The notes: generated by a model not told the origin, from the sequence alone. A stretch of 64,000 bases of DNA from Clostridium vitabionis (GCF_015351765.1 NZ_JADKQA010000004.1:62001-126000); one strand, 5' to 3'; positions 19,231 to 28,852 are shown, counted from the first letter of the stretch. Translations and numbers: made by a program.

Positions 19231-20463
19231 GTCCTCTTTCCCGGGATCCCCCGCGTGGATTTCTCCGGCAAGCTCGAAACCCTTCTTTGCCGCAAAAACG
19301 GCGATGATCTCATTGATCACGGCGGCAGCGGCGATCGTCCCCTGGATGATCTTTGCGAGATCAGGAAGCGGGGACAGGGTAGCGCAGGCAATGCCTGTGA
19401 ATACCAGGGAGACGCCGGAATGGGGCAGGAGTGTCAGGCCGAGGTATTTCTGCACGGTGTCTGGCAGATGGGTTACCGTGGCGCCGAAGCGGGCACCAAA
19501 ATATTTGCCAAATGCGCGGGCGGCGATATAGATGAAGGTGTACAGGCCGGCGCCGAGAATCAGGTGGTAGTCCAGCGGTGCGCCGAGGTTTACGATCGTC
19601 GCGAGCAGTGAGACGCCGAGGAACGGCGAGAAGCCATGGGTCAGGATGTCCACCTGTTTCTGGGGGAGCAGGTTGGAAAACACGGCCGCGAAGGAAACTC
19701 CCATCAGGGTGTAATTGAGGGAGATGCCGGGGAGGAGCACCGCGTTGAAGACCCAGCCGGTGAGTTCGACCACTGTGATGCCGGCGAGGAGCGTGAGGAG
19801 GCCAAGGCGGACATTTTCCAGATGCTTCAGGATCAAGGCAAAGGGAAAGCCAACCGCAACACCGAGCAGGACAGGCAGGAAAATGAGAACGGGGATCAGA
19901 AGCGGGCTTCCGCTGCTGCCGGACACTTTTCCGGCGATCACGGCGTTCACGGTGAAGAAGACGGCGATGCCAACCACGTCATCCATGATGGCCATCGGGA
20001 GGAGTGTGTCCGTCACCGGGCCTCTGGTATGAAATTCGGTCACGATGGAGACCGCGGGAGCCGGGGCGGTGGCGAGAGCAATGCCGCCGAACACGAAACC
20101 TAGCCAGAACGGAACGCCCCGGATGGCGAAAATTACGCAGAATGCCAGGGAGACAACCGCAAAGGTGCCGAGGGACTGGGTCAGCGTCGTGATGATCAGC
20201 GCCCGTCCGTAGCTCCTGATATTGTTCCAGACGAGCTCGGCGCCAAGCATGATGCCGAATGCGGTGGCAAACCAGTTGATGAGAACAGAGTAAACGGAAT
20301 TTTTGAGCAGCGTATCGGGCATCAGGCTGAGCGCATGCGGGCCGAGCAGCATGCCGGCGATCAGCCATCCCAGGATGGCCGGCATTTTGAATTTCCGTAT
20401 CAGCTGTCCGGCGAGAGCGGCGAGGACAAGTGCCATCATCCAGCGAAGAAAATCTATCGTCAT
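19222..20463 (-). CDS. CPA2-family cation:proton antiporter (Kef/Nap type)
   Basis: A 413-residue membrane protein with about 12 hydrophobic segments, made up only of the Na_H_Exchanger domain. There is no RCK/TrkA-N nucleotide domain, so it is a short Kef/NapA-like form. Pore-region residues include FGGIALATAPAPAV and ILGAGLYTF. Start: GGAGGG stands 6 bases before the second of two adjacent ATGs (20463), which is preferred over 20466. The TetR gene lies 132 bp upstream on the same strand, so they may share transcription or regulation. Confidence 0.85.
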   Translation of the reverse strand: MTIDFLRWMMALVLAALAGQLIRKFKMPAILGWLIAGMLLGPHALSLMPDTLLKNSVYSVLINWFATAFGIMLGAELVWNNIRSYGRALIITTLTQSLGTFAVVSLAFCVIFAIRGVPFWLGFVFGGIALATAPAPAVSIVTEFHTRGPVTDTLLPMAIMDDVVGIAVFFTVNAVIAGKVSGSSGSPLLIPVLIFLPVLLGVAVGFPFALILKHLENVRLGLLTLLAGITVVELTGWVFNAVLLPGISLNYTLMGVSFAAVFSNLLPQKQVDILTHGFSPFLGVSLLATIVNLGAPLDYHLILGAGLYTFIYIAARAFGKYFGARFGATVTHLPDTVQKYLGLTLLPHSGVSLVFTGIACATLSPLPDLAKIIQGTIAAAAVINEIIAVFAAKKGFELAGEIHAGDPGKEDAD

Positions 20464-20595
20464 CATAAACCCTCCAGAGTATGACTTTCTGACAGCGATT
20501 GTCATTGTTCAGCACAAGCCGGGGAAGCTCTGCGCAATGACCGCGGAAGACGGTACCGCGGCTCCTCCCCCGGCCTGAACAGATACCGGCGTTCT

Positions 20596-21216
20596 TTATT
20601 TTCCGGAAGCCTGGGGATTGTCCGGGGCTTTGGCGATCCCGAACAGGATCCGGTCCAGAATCTCCGGAAGCACCTGCTCGTGCAGGCGCATTTTTTCCGC
20701 CAGGTCACGGAACCGCAGTTTCGGACTGCTGAAATAGCCGTTCAGCAGTTCCTGCATCAACGCGAGCCAGTCCACGGCCTTTTCCGGGGTAACGCCCTCG
20801 CGGAGGGTCATGCCGGCGATCAGGTTCCCATAGGCTCTCCGGTTCAGCATATCCAGTGGGAGGAGAATCTCCTCGATCCGGCCGGCAAGATTCGGCGCAG
20901 GATTCAGCATGCCGTCAAAAAAGATCCGGGCTTCCTCCGGGTACTGTTCAAAAAAAATCAGCCTGGCGTTCAGGCAATCCCGGGAATCCTCCACATGCGG
21001 GGTGAGAAATTGGACGAGATGATTTACGCAGATTTCCAGGCAGGCGAGATAGAGCTCGTCTTTTCCTTTGAAGTGATGATAAAAAAGGCCTTTTGTGATG
21101 CCATGCCCGCAGATGCGGTTGACTGTTCCGGCGGCATAGCCGTTCTGCCCAAATTCCTGGAAGGCCGCGTCCAGAATCTTCTTCCGGGTAATTTCCGAGC
21201 GTTCCTCCTGTGTCAT
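20596..21216 (-). CDS. TetR/AcrR-family transcriptional regulator
   Basis: A 206-residue repressor. The N-terminal TetR helix-turn-helix spans about 10-55 (RKKILDAAFQEFGQNGYAAG, ITKGLFYHHFKGKDELY). The C-terminal ligand domain is not assignable. Start at 21216 behind GGAGG; the longer frame to 21357 runs into sdaAB. It is divergent from sdaAB across 86 bp, and an operator-like palindrome overlaps its own promoter. Autorepression is therefore likely, with possible control of sdaAB and of the antiporter downstream. Confidence 0.9.
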   Translation of the reverse strand: MTQEERSEITRKKILDAAFQEFGQNGYAAGTVNRICGHGITKGLFYHHFKGKDELYLACLEICVNHLVQFLTPHVEDSRDCLNARLIFFEQYPEEARIFFDGMLNPAPNLAGRIEEILLPLDMLNRRAYGNLIAGMTLREGVTPEKAVDWLALMQELLNGYFSSPKLRFRDLAEKMRLHEQVLPEILDRILFGIAKAPDNPQASGK

Positions 21217-21243
21217 AGCTCTCCTCCCTGAAAAGATAAAATA

Positions 21244-21287
21244 GACCAACCGGTCAATTTTATAGCACAGATCAGCGGGGGAGTCAA
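21244..21287 (-). promoter_or_regulatory. TetR gene promoter with overlapping operator
   Basis: Reading the minus strand: TTGACT (21287-21282), a 17-base spacer, then TATAAA (21264-21259). Directly downstream lies the inverted repeat GACC-GGTT-GGTC (21255-21244), the shape of a TetR operator placed between the -10 box and the start of transcription. Confidence 0.7.
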
Positions 21288-21302
21288 GAAAGAAAGGTAG
21301 AG

Positions 21303-21971
21303 ATGAAGTTCCAAAGCATTTTTGATGTGATTGGGCCAAATATGATCGGGCCGTCAAGCTCCCACACCGCCGGGGCGGCCCTGATCGGGCTCATGGCGAG
21401 GAAGCTCTTTAATGAGCAGATTGTGCGGGCGGATTTTACCCTCTATGAATCCTTTGCCAGGACAGGCCGGGGGCATGGCACCGACCGCGCGCTGCTCGGC
21501 GGCGTGATGGGATTTGCCACCGATGATCTCCGGATCCGGGATGCCTTTGCCTGCGCCGCGCAGCAGGATCTTTCGTACACCTTCACTTTTGACACGGTGA
21601 TGAGGATGTCCCACCCGAATACGGTGGATATCCTGCTCACCGGTGTGGATAACAGCCGGATGGCCGTCCGTGGAGAGTCTCTGGGCGGAGGAAAGATCAT
21701 GATTACCCGGATTGACGGGATCGAGGTGGAATTTACCGGCGAGTACCCCACGCTGATTGTCAGGCATACGGACACCCCCGGGGTTGTCGCTTCCATCACA
21801 CGGGTACTTGCCGAGCGCCGGGTGAATCTGGCGTTCATGCGCCTGTTTCGGGAAAAGCGCGGGGAAAACGCCTGCACGGTCGTGGAATCTGACGACAGGA
21901 TTTCCCCGGAGGCGGTTGAGGAGATCAGGAAGAATCCGGCGGTTCGAAAGACAATTCTGATTGAGATCTGA
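21303..21971 (+). CDS. sdaAB: L-serine dehydratase, iron-sulfur-dependent, beta subunit
   Basis: A 222-residue protein with the opening FDVIGPNMIGPSSSHTAGA of the SdaAB substrate domain and a C-terminal ACT domain (about 148-220, TLIVRHTDTPGVVASITRVL) that senses serine. With SdaAA it deaminates L-serine to pyruvate and ammonia using a [4Fe-4S] cluster. It is followed 14 bp later by sdaAA. Confidence 0.95.
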   Translation: MKFQSIFDVIGPNMIGPSSSHTAGAALIGLMARKLFNEQIVRADFTLYESFARTGRGHGTDRALLGGVMGFATDDLRIRDAFACAAQQDLSYTFTFDTVMRMSHPNTVDILLTGVDNSRMAVRGESLGGGKIMITRIDGIEVEFTGEYPTLIVRHTDTPGVVASITRVLAERRVNLAFMRLFREKRGENACTVVESDDRISPEAVEEIRKNPAVRKTILIEI

Positions 21972-21985
21972 GGAGAGAGGGCAGG

Positions 21986-22879
21986 ATGAAGGAGCAGAGG
22001 ACAGATTTTCAGACCGGGGCGGAGCTTCTTGCGATCTGTTCGGAAGAGCAGATGAAGATCCCGGAGGTGATGATGCGAAGGGAGATTGTTCACGGGGGCA
22101 GGACAGAGCAGGATATCCGCGGCAGATTCGGCAGGGTTCTCTCCATCATGCGCAGTGCCGTCCGGGATCCGGTGGATCATCCGAGAAAATCCATGGGCGG
22201 GCTGATCGGTGGGGAGGCGGCAAAGGTTGCTGCTTTCGGCGATTCCAAGATGAGCCTGTGCGGCCCGCTGATGAACAGGATGATCACCTATAGTCTTGCT
22301 GTGCTCGAGGTCAACGCCTCCATGGGGCTGATTACGGCGGCACCGACCGCGGGTTCCGCAGGCGTCCTCCCGGCAGCCCTCCTCGCGGTCAGCGATGAAA
22401 AGGGGCTTCCTGACGAACAGGTTTACCGGGGGATGCTCACGGCATCCGCCATCGGCTATCTGCTGATGGCAAATGCCTCGGTTTCCGGCGCGGAAGCCGG
22501 ATGCCAGGCGGAAATCGGATCCGCCTCCGCCATGGCCGCGGGCGCCCTTGTCGAGGTGATGGGCGGCTCCCCGGAGCAGGTGCTCAGTGCCGCGGCGGTG
22601 GCGCTGGCCAATGTCCTGGGGCTGGTCTGTGATCCGGTTGCCGGGCTGGTGGAGATTCCCTGCCAGTCCCGGAATGTGATGGGGGCGCTGAATGCGGCTG
22701 CCTGTGCGCAGATGTCGCTGGCCGGAGCCGGATTTCCCATTCCCTTTGATGAGATGGCGGACGCCATGCTGCGCGTCGGAAAAAGTATCTCGTACGAGCT
22801 GAGAGAGACCGCGCTGGGCGGAACGGCGGCCACGAAGACCGGCTGTGCCCTGAAGGAGCGCCTTTTCGCGAAAAAATAA
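21986..22879 (+). CDS. sdaAA: L-serine dehydratase, iron-sulfur-dependent, alpha subunit
   Basis: A 297-residue catalytic subunit. Cluster and catalytic Cys candidates lie in SKMSLCGPLMNR, GLVCDPVAG and EIPCQSRNVMGA, with the conserved TAAPTAGSAGVLPAALL and AEAGCQAEIGSASAMAAG stretches. It pairs with SdaAB upstream. A strong terminator 37 bp after the stop separates it from the glycine cleavage operon. Confidence 0.95.
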   Translation: MKEQRTDFQTGAELLAICSEEQMKIPEVMMRREIVHGGRTEQDIRGRFGRVLSIMRSAVRDPVDHPRKSMGGLIGGEAAKVAAFGDSKMSLCGPLMNRMITYSLAVLEVNASMGLITAAPTAGSAGVLPAALLAVSDEKGLPDEQVYRGMLTASAIGYLLMANASVSGAEAGCQAEIGSASAMAAGALVEVMGGSPEQVLSAAAVALANVLGLVCDPVAGLVEIPCQSRNVMGALNAAACAQMSLAGAGFPIPFDEMADAMLRVGKSISYELRETALGGTAATKTGCALKERLFAKK

Positions 22880-22915
22880 AAGCTGTGCCGAAAACAAAAA
22901 TCAGACCTGTTTGGA

Positions 22916-22967
22916 AGGGGCTGTTGCAATTCCACTTTTTGATGGAATCGTGACGGCTCCTTTTTTT
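22916..22967 (+). terminator. Rho-independent terminator after sdaAA
   Basis: A 19-position stem (AGGGGCTGTTGC...TTCCA with TGGAA...ACGGCTCCT, one mismatch and a few G-T pairs) has an 8-base loop and is followed by seven T's. Confidence 0.88.
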
Positions 22968-23001
22968 GTATCCAATTATGGAAGGTGCGGGGCATAAAAA
23001 G

Positions 23002-23030
23002 TTGTTAAAAGCCATGGAATTGCACATAAT
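23002..23030 (+). promoter_or_regulatory. Candidate promoter of the gcv operon
   Basis: TTGTTA (23002-23007), a 17-base spacer and CATAAT (23025-23030) lie in AT-rich DNA 85 bp before gcvT. No glycine riboswitch core could be recognised between this and the ATG. Confidence 0.5.
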
Positions 23031-23115
23031 ATCTGCTAAAATGTAAGTATGCGCATAAAAATCGGATAAAAACAATAAAATGACATCAATTTCACAAAAA
23101 GGAGGTGATGGAAGG

Positions 23116-24207
23116 ATGGACAAAAAAACCGTCCTTTACGACACACATGTTGCTCTGGGCGCGAAGATGATCCCTTTCGGGGGCTATATCATGCCCGTGC
23201 AGTATACCGACATTCTCAAGGAGCATATGGCGGTCCGGACAGCGGTTGGGCTCTTTGATGTCTCCCATATGGGGGAAGTGACGCTGAAGGGACCCGACGC
23301 GCTGAAGAATCTCAATGCAATCCTGACCAATGATTTCACAAACATGAAGGAGGGCAGGTGCCGTTACAGCCCGATGTGCAATGCGGACGGCGGGGTGGTC
23401 GATGACCTCATTGTCTATAAGATGGGGGAAAATGATTACTATATTGTGGTCAATGCCGCCAACCGGGAGAAGGATGATAACTGGATCCGTGACCATCTGG
23501 CCGGAGACGTTGTTTTTGAGGATATCGGGGATCGCGTCGCGCAGATTGCCGTCCAGGGGCCAAAGTGTGCGGAGCTGCTCACGAAGCTTACGTCGGAGGA
23601 AAATCTTCCGCAGAAATACTATACGTTCTATAAGGACCGCGTGGTCGGCGGCGTGAACTGCCTGATCTCCCAGACCGGATATACCGGGGAGTACGGGTTT
23701 GAACTGTACTGCGATGCCGGCGACGCAGTGCGTCTCTGGAACGCGCTCATGGATGCCGGGAAGGATCTCGGGGTTCTCCCCTGCGGGCTCGGAGCCAGGG
23801 ATACCCTGAGGCTGGAAGCGGCAATGCCGCTCTATGGACATGAGATGGATGATACCGTGAGCCCGCTGGAAACCGGGCTCGGATTTGCCGTGAAAATGAA
23901 CAAGGGGGATTTTATCGGCAGGGAGGCGATTCTCCGGAGGGGAGAGCCGAAGATCATGCGGGTAGGCCTCCGGGTCACGGGGAAAGGAATTGTCCGCGAG
24001 AAGGCGGAGCTTCTGGCGGAGGACGGGACAGCCGCCGGGCATACGACATCGGGGACCTATCTGCCGTATCTTCAGGGCGCCTACGCGATGGCGCTTGTCG
24101 ACAGGGCATACGGCGTGCCGGGGACAAAGCTTACCGCGCTTGTGAGGGGCCGGCAGATTTCCACGGAAGTGGTTCCGCTGCCGTTCTATAAAGCAGCAAA
24201 ACATTGA
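23116..24207 (+). CDS. gcvT: Glycine cleavage system T protein (aminomethyltransferase)
   Basis: A 363-residue T protein that moves the aminomethyl carbon from lipoyl-GcvH to tetrahydrofolate. Conserved stretches: FGGYIMPVQY, GLFDVSHMGEV, QTGYTGEYGFEL and GARDTLRLEAAMPLYGHEM, the last holding the Asp/Arg folate-site region. Start at 23116 behind a full AGGAGGTGA; an in-frame ATG at 23080 lacks a site. First gene of gcvT-H-PA-PB-lpd-lplA. Confidence 0.95.
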   Translation: MDKKTVLYDTHVALGAKMIPFGGYIMPVQYTDILKEHMAVRTAVGLFDVSHMGEVTLKGPDALKNLNAILTNDFTNMKEGRCRYSPMCNADGGVVDDLIVYKMGENDYYIVVNAANREKDDNWIRDHLAGDVVFEDIGDRVAQIAVQGPKCAELLTKLTSEENLPQKYYTFYKDRVVGGVNCLISQTGYTGEYGFELYCDAGDAVRLWNALMDAGKDLGVLPCGLGARDTLRLEAAMPLYGHEMDDTVSPLETGLGFAVKMNKGDFIGREAILRRGEPKIMRVGLRVTGKGIVREKAELLAEDGTAAGHTTSGTYLPYLQGAYAMALVDRAYGVPGTKLTALVRGRQISTEVVPLPFYKAAKH

Positions 24208-24253
24208 CGGATATTTTTTAGGGGAAAATGTGATTTCAGGAGGAGGAAAATTT

Positions 24254-24637
24254 ATGAACACACCGGCAGAATTACTGTATTCCAGGACACACGAGTGGGT
24301 AAAGGAGGAAGCGGACGGAACGTTAACCGTCGGAATTACGGACTACGCGCAGGATAAGCTGGGAAGCCTCGTCTTTATCAATCTGCCCGCGGAGGGGGAT
24401 GAGGTGACGGAGGATCAGGCATTCTGCGATGTCGAGAGCGTCAAGGCAGACTCCGATATCATTTCCCCGGTTTCCGGGACCATCAAGGAGGTCAATCTCG
24501 ACCTCGAATCTGAGCCGGAGAAGCTGAACAGCGATCCCTATGGCGCCTGGATCGCGAAAATTACGCCGTCGGCGAAGCCCTCCGCGCTGATCACAGCGGA
24601 GGAATATCAGAAATTCTGCGAGGAGGAAGATGGCTGA
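24254..24637 (+). CDS. gcvH: Glycine cleavage system H protein
   Basis: A 127-residue lipoyl carrier with the lipoylation Lys64 in CDVESVKADSD. The flanking Gly-containing turns (GSLVFINLPAEGDEV, YGAWIAKI) are intact. It shuttles aminomethyl groups between P, T and L proteins. The stop overlaps the gcvPA start (TGATG), so the genes are translationally coupled. Confidence 0.95.
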   Translation: MNTPAELLYSRTHEWVKEEADGTLTVGITDYAQDKLGSLVFINLPAEGDEVTEDQAFCDVESVKADSDIISPVSGTIKEVNLDLESEPEKLNSDPYGAWIAKITPSAKPSALITAEEYQKFCEEEDG

Positions 24638-25962
24638 TGGGGAACTATCTTTCGGTAAATCAGGAAGACCAGGAGAAGATGCTGTCCGCGATCGGCGTGG
24701 ACAGCCCGATGGGCCTGTACAGGGATATCCCGGAAGACCTTCTTCTTCATCGCGAACTGGATCTCCCTGCGGGAAAAAGTGAGCAGGAGGTTCTGGGGAT
24801 ATTGAAAAAGACGGCCGCGAAAAATAAGGTCTATCCGACGATTTTCCGCGGTGCGGGCGCCTATCGGCATTATATCCCCTCGATTGTGCGGGAGGTCACC
24901 GCGAAGGAGACGTTCCTGACCTCCTATACGCCATACCAGGCGGAAATTTCCCAGGGGGTTCTCCAGTCAATTTTTGAGTACCAGACGATGATCTGCGAGC
25001 TGACCGGGCTTCCGGTTTCCAATGCCTCGGTTTACGACGGGGCGACAGCGGCGGCGGAAGCGGCGGCCATGTGCCGGGACAAGAAGCGCGTCCGGACATT
25101 GGTGAGCGCGGCGGCGCACCCGGATGTCCTCCGGGTCATGGAGACCTATGCGTGGGGGCATGGAACGACGATTGAACAGATCCCGCTGAGGGACGGCGTG
25201 ACAGATTTCGACGCGCTTGCCGCGATGATGGATGACACCGTAGGTTCGGTTTATCTGGCGCAGCCCAATTTCTACGGACAGATTGAGGATGCCGCGAAGG
25301 CTGCGGAGATCGCCCACGCCTCGGGAGCCAAATTTATCCTCGGGATCAATCCGATTGCGGCGGTTCTCCTGAAATCCCCGGCGGAATGCGGGGCGGATAT
25401 CGCCGTGGGGGAAGGACAGCCGCTCGGCATACCGCTCTCCTGGGGCGGTCCGTATCTTGGCTTTATGGCGGCGTCAAGCGCGATGATGAGAAAGCTCCCG
25501 GGCAGGATTGTCGGCGAGACCGTCGACCAGGCGGGAAGGAGGTGCTTTGTCCTCACCCTGCAGGCAAGGGAACAGCATATCCGGCGGGAGAAGGCGAGCA
25601 GCAATATCTGCTCCAATGAGGCGCTGTGCGCGATGACGGCCGCCGTCTACCTGGCGGCAATGGGGAAGGACGGTATGCGGGAGGCAGCCGTGCAGTGCAC
25701 ATCCAAAGCCCACTATTTCGCCGGAAGGCTCGCTGAAGCGGGCTTTACGCGCTGCTATCCCGGCGAATTTTTCCATGAATTTGTCACCGAGAGCGACATC
25801 CCTTCCTCGGAAGTTGAAAAACTTCTGGACAGGGAGGACATTCTCTCCGGCCTTCCCCTGGATGAGCGGAGAATCCTCTGGTGCACCACGGAAATGAACA
25901 CGAGGGAAGAGATGGATCGTGTGGCCGAGATCGTCAAAGAGGGGAGGGGGTGCAAGGCATGA
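24637..25962 (+). CDS. gcvPA: Glycine dehydrogenase (decarboxylating) subunit 1
   Basis: A 441-residue non-PLP-binding half of the split P protein, recognised by AGAYRHYIPSIVREV, FLTSYTPYQAEISQG, NASVYDGATAAAEAA and a region like GIPLSWGGPYLGF. It pairs with GcvPB to form the decarboxylase. It overlaps gcvH by one base and gcvPB by four (ATGA). Confidence 0.95.
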   Translation: MGNYLSVNQEDQEKMLSAIGVDSPMGLYRDIPEDLLLHRELDLPAGKSEQEVLGILKKTAAKNKVYPTIFRGAGAYRHYIPSIVREVTAKETFLTSYTPYQAEISQGVLQSIFEYQTMICELTGLPVSNASVYDGATAAAEAAAMCRDKKRVRTLVSAAAHPDVLRVMETYAWGHGTTIEQIPLRDGVTDFDALAAMMDDTVGSVYLAQPNFYGQIEDAAKAAEIAHASGAKFILGINPIAAVLLKSPAECGADIAVGEGQPLGIPLSWGGPYLGFMAASSAMMRKLPGRIVGETVDQAGRRCFVLTLQAREQHIRREKASSNICSNEALCAMTAAVYLAAMGKDGMREAAVQCTSKAHYFAGRLAEAGFTRCYPGEFFHEFVTESDIPSSEVEKLLDREDILSGLPLDERRILWCTTEMNTREEMDRVAEIVKEGRGCKA

Positions 25963-27392
25963 AGCTTCTGTTTGAAAAAAGTGTACCTGGGACAAGCGGA
26001 CAGTACATCGCGCCGATGGACGTCCCGGAATACCGGCTGGATGCCTCCGTCCTGCGGGAAAGTGCGCCGGTTCTTCCGGAGCTCTCCGAGAATGATTTGT
26101 CCCGCCATTATACCCAGCTGGAAAAGCGGGCCTTCGGCGTCAATGACGGCTTTTACCCGCTGGGCAGCTGTACCATGAAATATAATCCGAAGGTCAATGA
26201 GCAGGCCGCGTCGCTGGAAGGATTCACCGATGTGCACCCGCTGCAGCCGGACAGTACCGTAAAAGGATGTCAGGAGGTCATTGACCAGATTTCGAAGGCG
26301 CTGATGGAAATCACGGGCATGGACGCGATGACCCTGACCCCGGCGGCGGGGGCGCACGGGGAATTTACCGGAATCATGCTCATCCGGAAGTATCATGAGA
26401 TGCGCGGGGATACCGCCCGGACAAAGGTGATCGTCCCGGACAGCTCCCACGGAACGAACCCAGCCACCGGCACGATGAACGGGTTCACGGTTGTCAGCGT
26501 GCCATCGGGGGAGGACGGCTGTGTGGATCTCAAGGCACTTCGCGCCGCTGTCGGTCCCGATACCGCCGGGCTCATGCTGACCAACCCAAACACACTCGGG
26601 CTTTTTGACAAGAATATCCGGGAGATCACGAAAATCATCCATGAAGCCGGCGGCCTGTGCTACTACGATGGGGCAAATCTCAACCCGGTGATGGGCATTT
26701 CCCGGCCGGGGGATATGGGCTTTGACTGCATCCATCTGAACCTGCACAAGACCTTCTCGACGCCGCACGGCGGCGGAGGACCGGGTGCGGCGGCGGTCGG
26801 CTGCCGGGCGTTCCTCAGGAATTATCTTCCGGAGGCGTTCTCGGACGCGGAGGAAGATGCGGAAGGGAAGAAGGCGGGCTGCCCGGAGAGCATCGGGAAA
26901 GTCCGGGGATTCCACGGCAATTTCCTTGTCGTCGTGCGCGCGCTTGCCTATATCCTGAGCCTTGGTAAGGATGGAATCCGGGATTCCGCGATCCAGGCGG
27001 TCATGAACGCGAATTATTTCAAGGTGCTGCTCGCCAAGAAGTATACGATGGCGGAGCCGGGGCTGTGTATGCACGAATTTGTCATGACGATGGAGCGCGA
27101 GAAGAAGGAAAATGGCATCACGGCGCTGGATATCGCGAAGGGGCTGCTCGACGAAGGGATCCACCCGCCGACCATCTATTTCCCGCTGATCGTCCATGAG
27201 GCGCTGATGGCGGAGCCGACGGAGACGGAGAGCAGGGAGACGATTGAGGACGCGGCGGAGAAATTCCTCCGGGTATACGACCGGGCGATGAAGGATCCGG
27301 AGGCGGCGCACGAGTGGCCGGAGACAACGGTGATCGGGCGGCCGGACGAGGTGATGGCGGCCAGGAAACCGCACCTCCGCTGGGAGCCCTGA
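25959..27392 (+). CDS. gcvPB: Glycine dehydrogenase (decarboxylating) subunit 2
   Basis: A 477-residue PLP-binding half of the P protein. The Schiff-base Lys264 lies in NLHKTFSTPHGGGGPG, with the PLP-site stretches DSSHGTNPATGTMNGF and YYDGANLNPVMG also present. It decarboxylates glycine and loads GcvH. Start at the ATGA overlap with gcvPA. Fused P protein is typical of proteobacteria, so the split form supports a Firmicutes host. Confidence 0.95.
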   Translation: MKLLFEKSVPGTSGQYIAPMDVPEYRLDASVLRESAPVLPELSENDLSRHYTQLEKRAFGVNDGFYPLGSCTMKYNPKVNEQAASLEGFTDVHPLQPDSTVKGCQEVIDQISKALMEITGMDAMTLTPAAGAHGEFTGIMLIRKYHEMRGDTARTKVIVPDSSHGTNPATGTMNGFTVVSVPSGEDGCVDLKALRAAVGPDTAGLMLTNPNTLGLFDKNIREITKIIHEAGGLCYYDGANLNPVMGISRPGDMGFDCIHLNLHKTFSTPHGGGGPGAAAVGCRAFLRNYLPEAFSDAEEDAEGKKAGCPESIGKVRGFHGNFLVVVRALAYILSLGKDGIRDSAIQAVMNANYFKVLLAKKYTMAEPGLCMHEFVMTMEREKKENGITALDIAKGLLDEGIHPPTIYFPLIVHEALMAEPTETESRETIEDAAEKFLRVYDRAMKDPEAAHEWPETTVIGRPDEVMAARKPHLRWEP

Positions 27393-27439
27393 GCTTTCGG
27401 CAGCCTTCTTCGTCCGGATTAGGCATAGGAGACAGGAAA

Positions 27440-28852
27440 ATGAGGGAAGTGCAGTACGATATCATCATCATCGGGGGCGGCCCGGGCGGATATACCGCGG
27501 CATTTGCGGCGGCGCGCCGCGGGATGTCCGCGGCGCTGATTGAGCAGGACCGCGTCGGGGGAACCTGCCTGAACCGGGGCTGTATCCCGACCAAGACGCT
27601 GCTGCATACGGCAGAGCAGCTCTCGGCGGTTCGGAACTCCGCGGCGCGGGGGATTCTCGCCGGGGCGGAATCACTCCGCGTGGATATGCGGAAATTGTAC
27701 GAGGAAAAGGCGGAGGTCACGGCAAAACTTTCAGAAAATCTCGAAAAATCGCTGAAATCTGCTAATGTCAGCCTCCTGACAGGGCATGCGGAGATCACCG
27801 GGCAGAATACGGTCGCGGTAAAGACGGAGGGAGGGGACATGCTCACCCTCTCCGGGAAAAATATCCTGCTTGCTGCCGGCTCCCGGCCGGTTCGCCTTCC
27901 GATCCCCGGGGCGGATCTCCCCGGGGTATATACGAGCGATGAATTTCTTGACCGGCCGCCGGAAAACCTGAGAAAGCTGGTGATCATCGGCGGCGGGGTG
28001 ATCGGCGCGGAATTTGCCGAGTGTTACCGCGCCCTCGGCGCCGAGGTGACGGTTCTGGAGATGATGCCCCGGATCCTCCCGACGCTTGATCCGGATCTTT
28101 CGAAAAATGCCGGGATGATCTTGAAAAAGCGGGGCGTGTCCGTCGTCACCGGCGCGGTGGTGAGGGAAATCCGGCGGGACGGGGAAGCCCTCGTCTGTGA
28201 CTATGAGGTTAAGGGGAAAGTGCTGTCTGCGGAGGGGGATGCCATCCTTCTCTCGACAGGGCGGAGGCCAGCGGTGGAAAATCTGTTCGCCGACGGGTAT
28301 GCGCCGGTGCTCTCCCGGGGCATCACCGTCAATGAACATTTTGAGACGTCACTTTCCGGTGTTTTTGCCGTCGGCGATGTGACAGGGCCAGGGACACGCG
28401 GCGGCTTGAAGCTTGCCCACGCGGCGGCTGCGCAGGCAAAAAATGCGGTCGCCTTTATGGCAGGCGAGGCGGAGCCGGTGAACCTGTCGGCAGTTCCCTC
28501 CTGCGTCTATCTTGACCCGGAGATCGCCTCGGCCGGGATGACCGAGGAGGAGGCAAAGCAGGCGGGTATCGCCGCGGAGAGCGTGCGGGGCGTGATGCAC
28601 AGCAATGCCCGGACGCTGATCTGCCACGCGGAGAGAAGCTTTGTGAAGCTTGTCTTTGCCCGGGATACCGGGGTGATTCTCGGGGCGCATCTTATGTGTC
28701 CGAATGCGAGCGACATCATCAGTGAGTACACGGAGGCGATTGTCCAGAAGAGCCGGGTTTCCGATCTTTTGTCGGTGATCCGGCCGCATCCGACGTTTGA
28801 GGAAGCAGGAAATGACGCGCTCGAGGCTGCGCTGGGGAAGATGAAACACTGA
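27440..28852 (+). CDS. lpdA: Dihydrolipoyl dehydrogenase (L protein)
   Basis: A 470-residue flavoprotein. FAD site GGGPGGYTAAFAAARRG, redox disulfide Cys43/Cys48 in GGTCLNRGCIPTK, NAD site IGGGVIGAEFAECY, second FAD motif TSLSGVFAVGDVTG and the C-terminal RPHPTFEEAG with the catalytic His/Glu. No fused lipoyl domain. Its place inside the gcv operon suggests that it reoxidises GcvH rather than serving a pyruvate dehydrogenase. Confidence 0.95.
   Translation: MREVQYDIIIIGGGPGGYTAAFAAARRGMSAALIEQDRVGGTCLNRGCIPTKTLLHTAEQLSAVRNSAARGILAGAESLRVDMRKLYEEKAEVTAKLSENLEKSLKSANVSLLTGHAEITGQNTVAVKTEGGDMLTLSGKNILLAAGSRPVRLPIPGADLPGVYTSDEFLDRPPENLRKLVIIGGGVIGAEFAECYRALGAEVTVLEMMPRILPTLDPDLSKNAGMILKKRGVSVVTGAVVREIRRDGEALVCDYEVKGKVLSAEGDAILLSTGRRPAVENLFADGYAPVLSRGITVNEHFETSLSGVFAVGDVTGPGTRGGLKLAHAAAAQAKNAVAFMAGEAEPVNLSAVPSCVYLDPEIASAGMTEEEAKQAGIAAESVRGVMHSNARTLICHAERSFVKLVFARDTGVILGAHLMCPNASDIISEYTEAIVQKSRVSDLLSVIRPHPTFEEAGNDALEAALGKMKH

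Noticed and set aside
22970-23115. Glycine riboswitch before gcvT
   Set aside because: The short gap after the terminator contains a promoter-like pair and a strong ribosome site, but no recognisable tandem glycine aptamer core.
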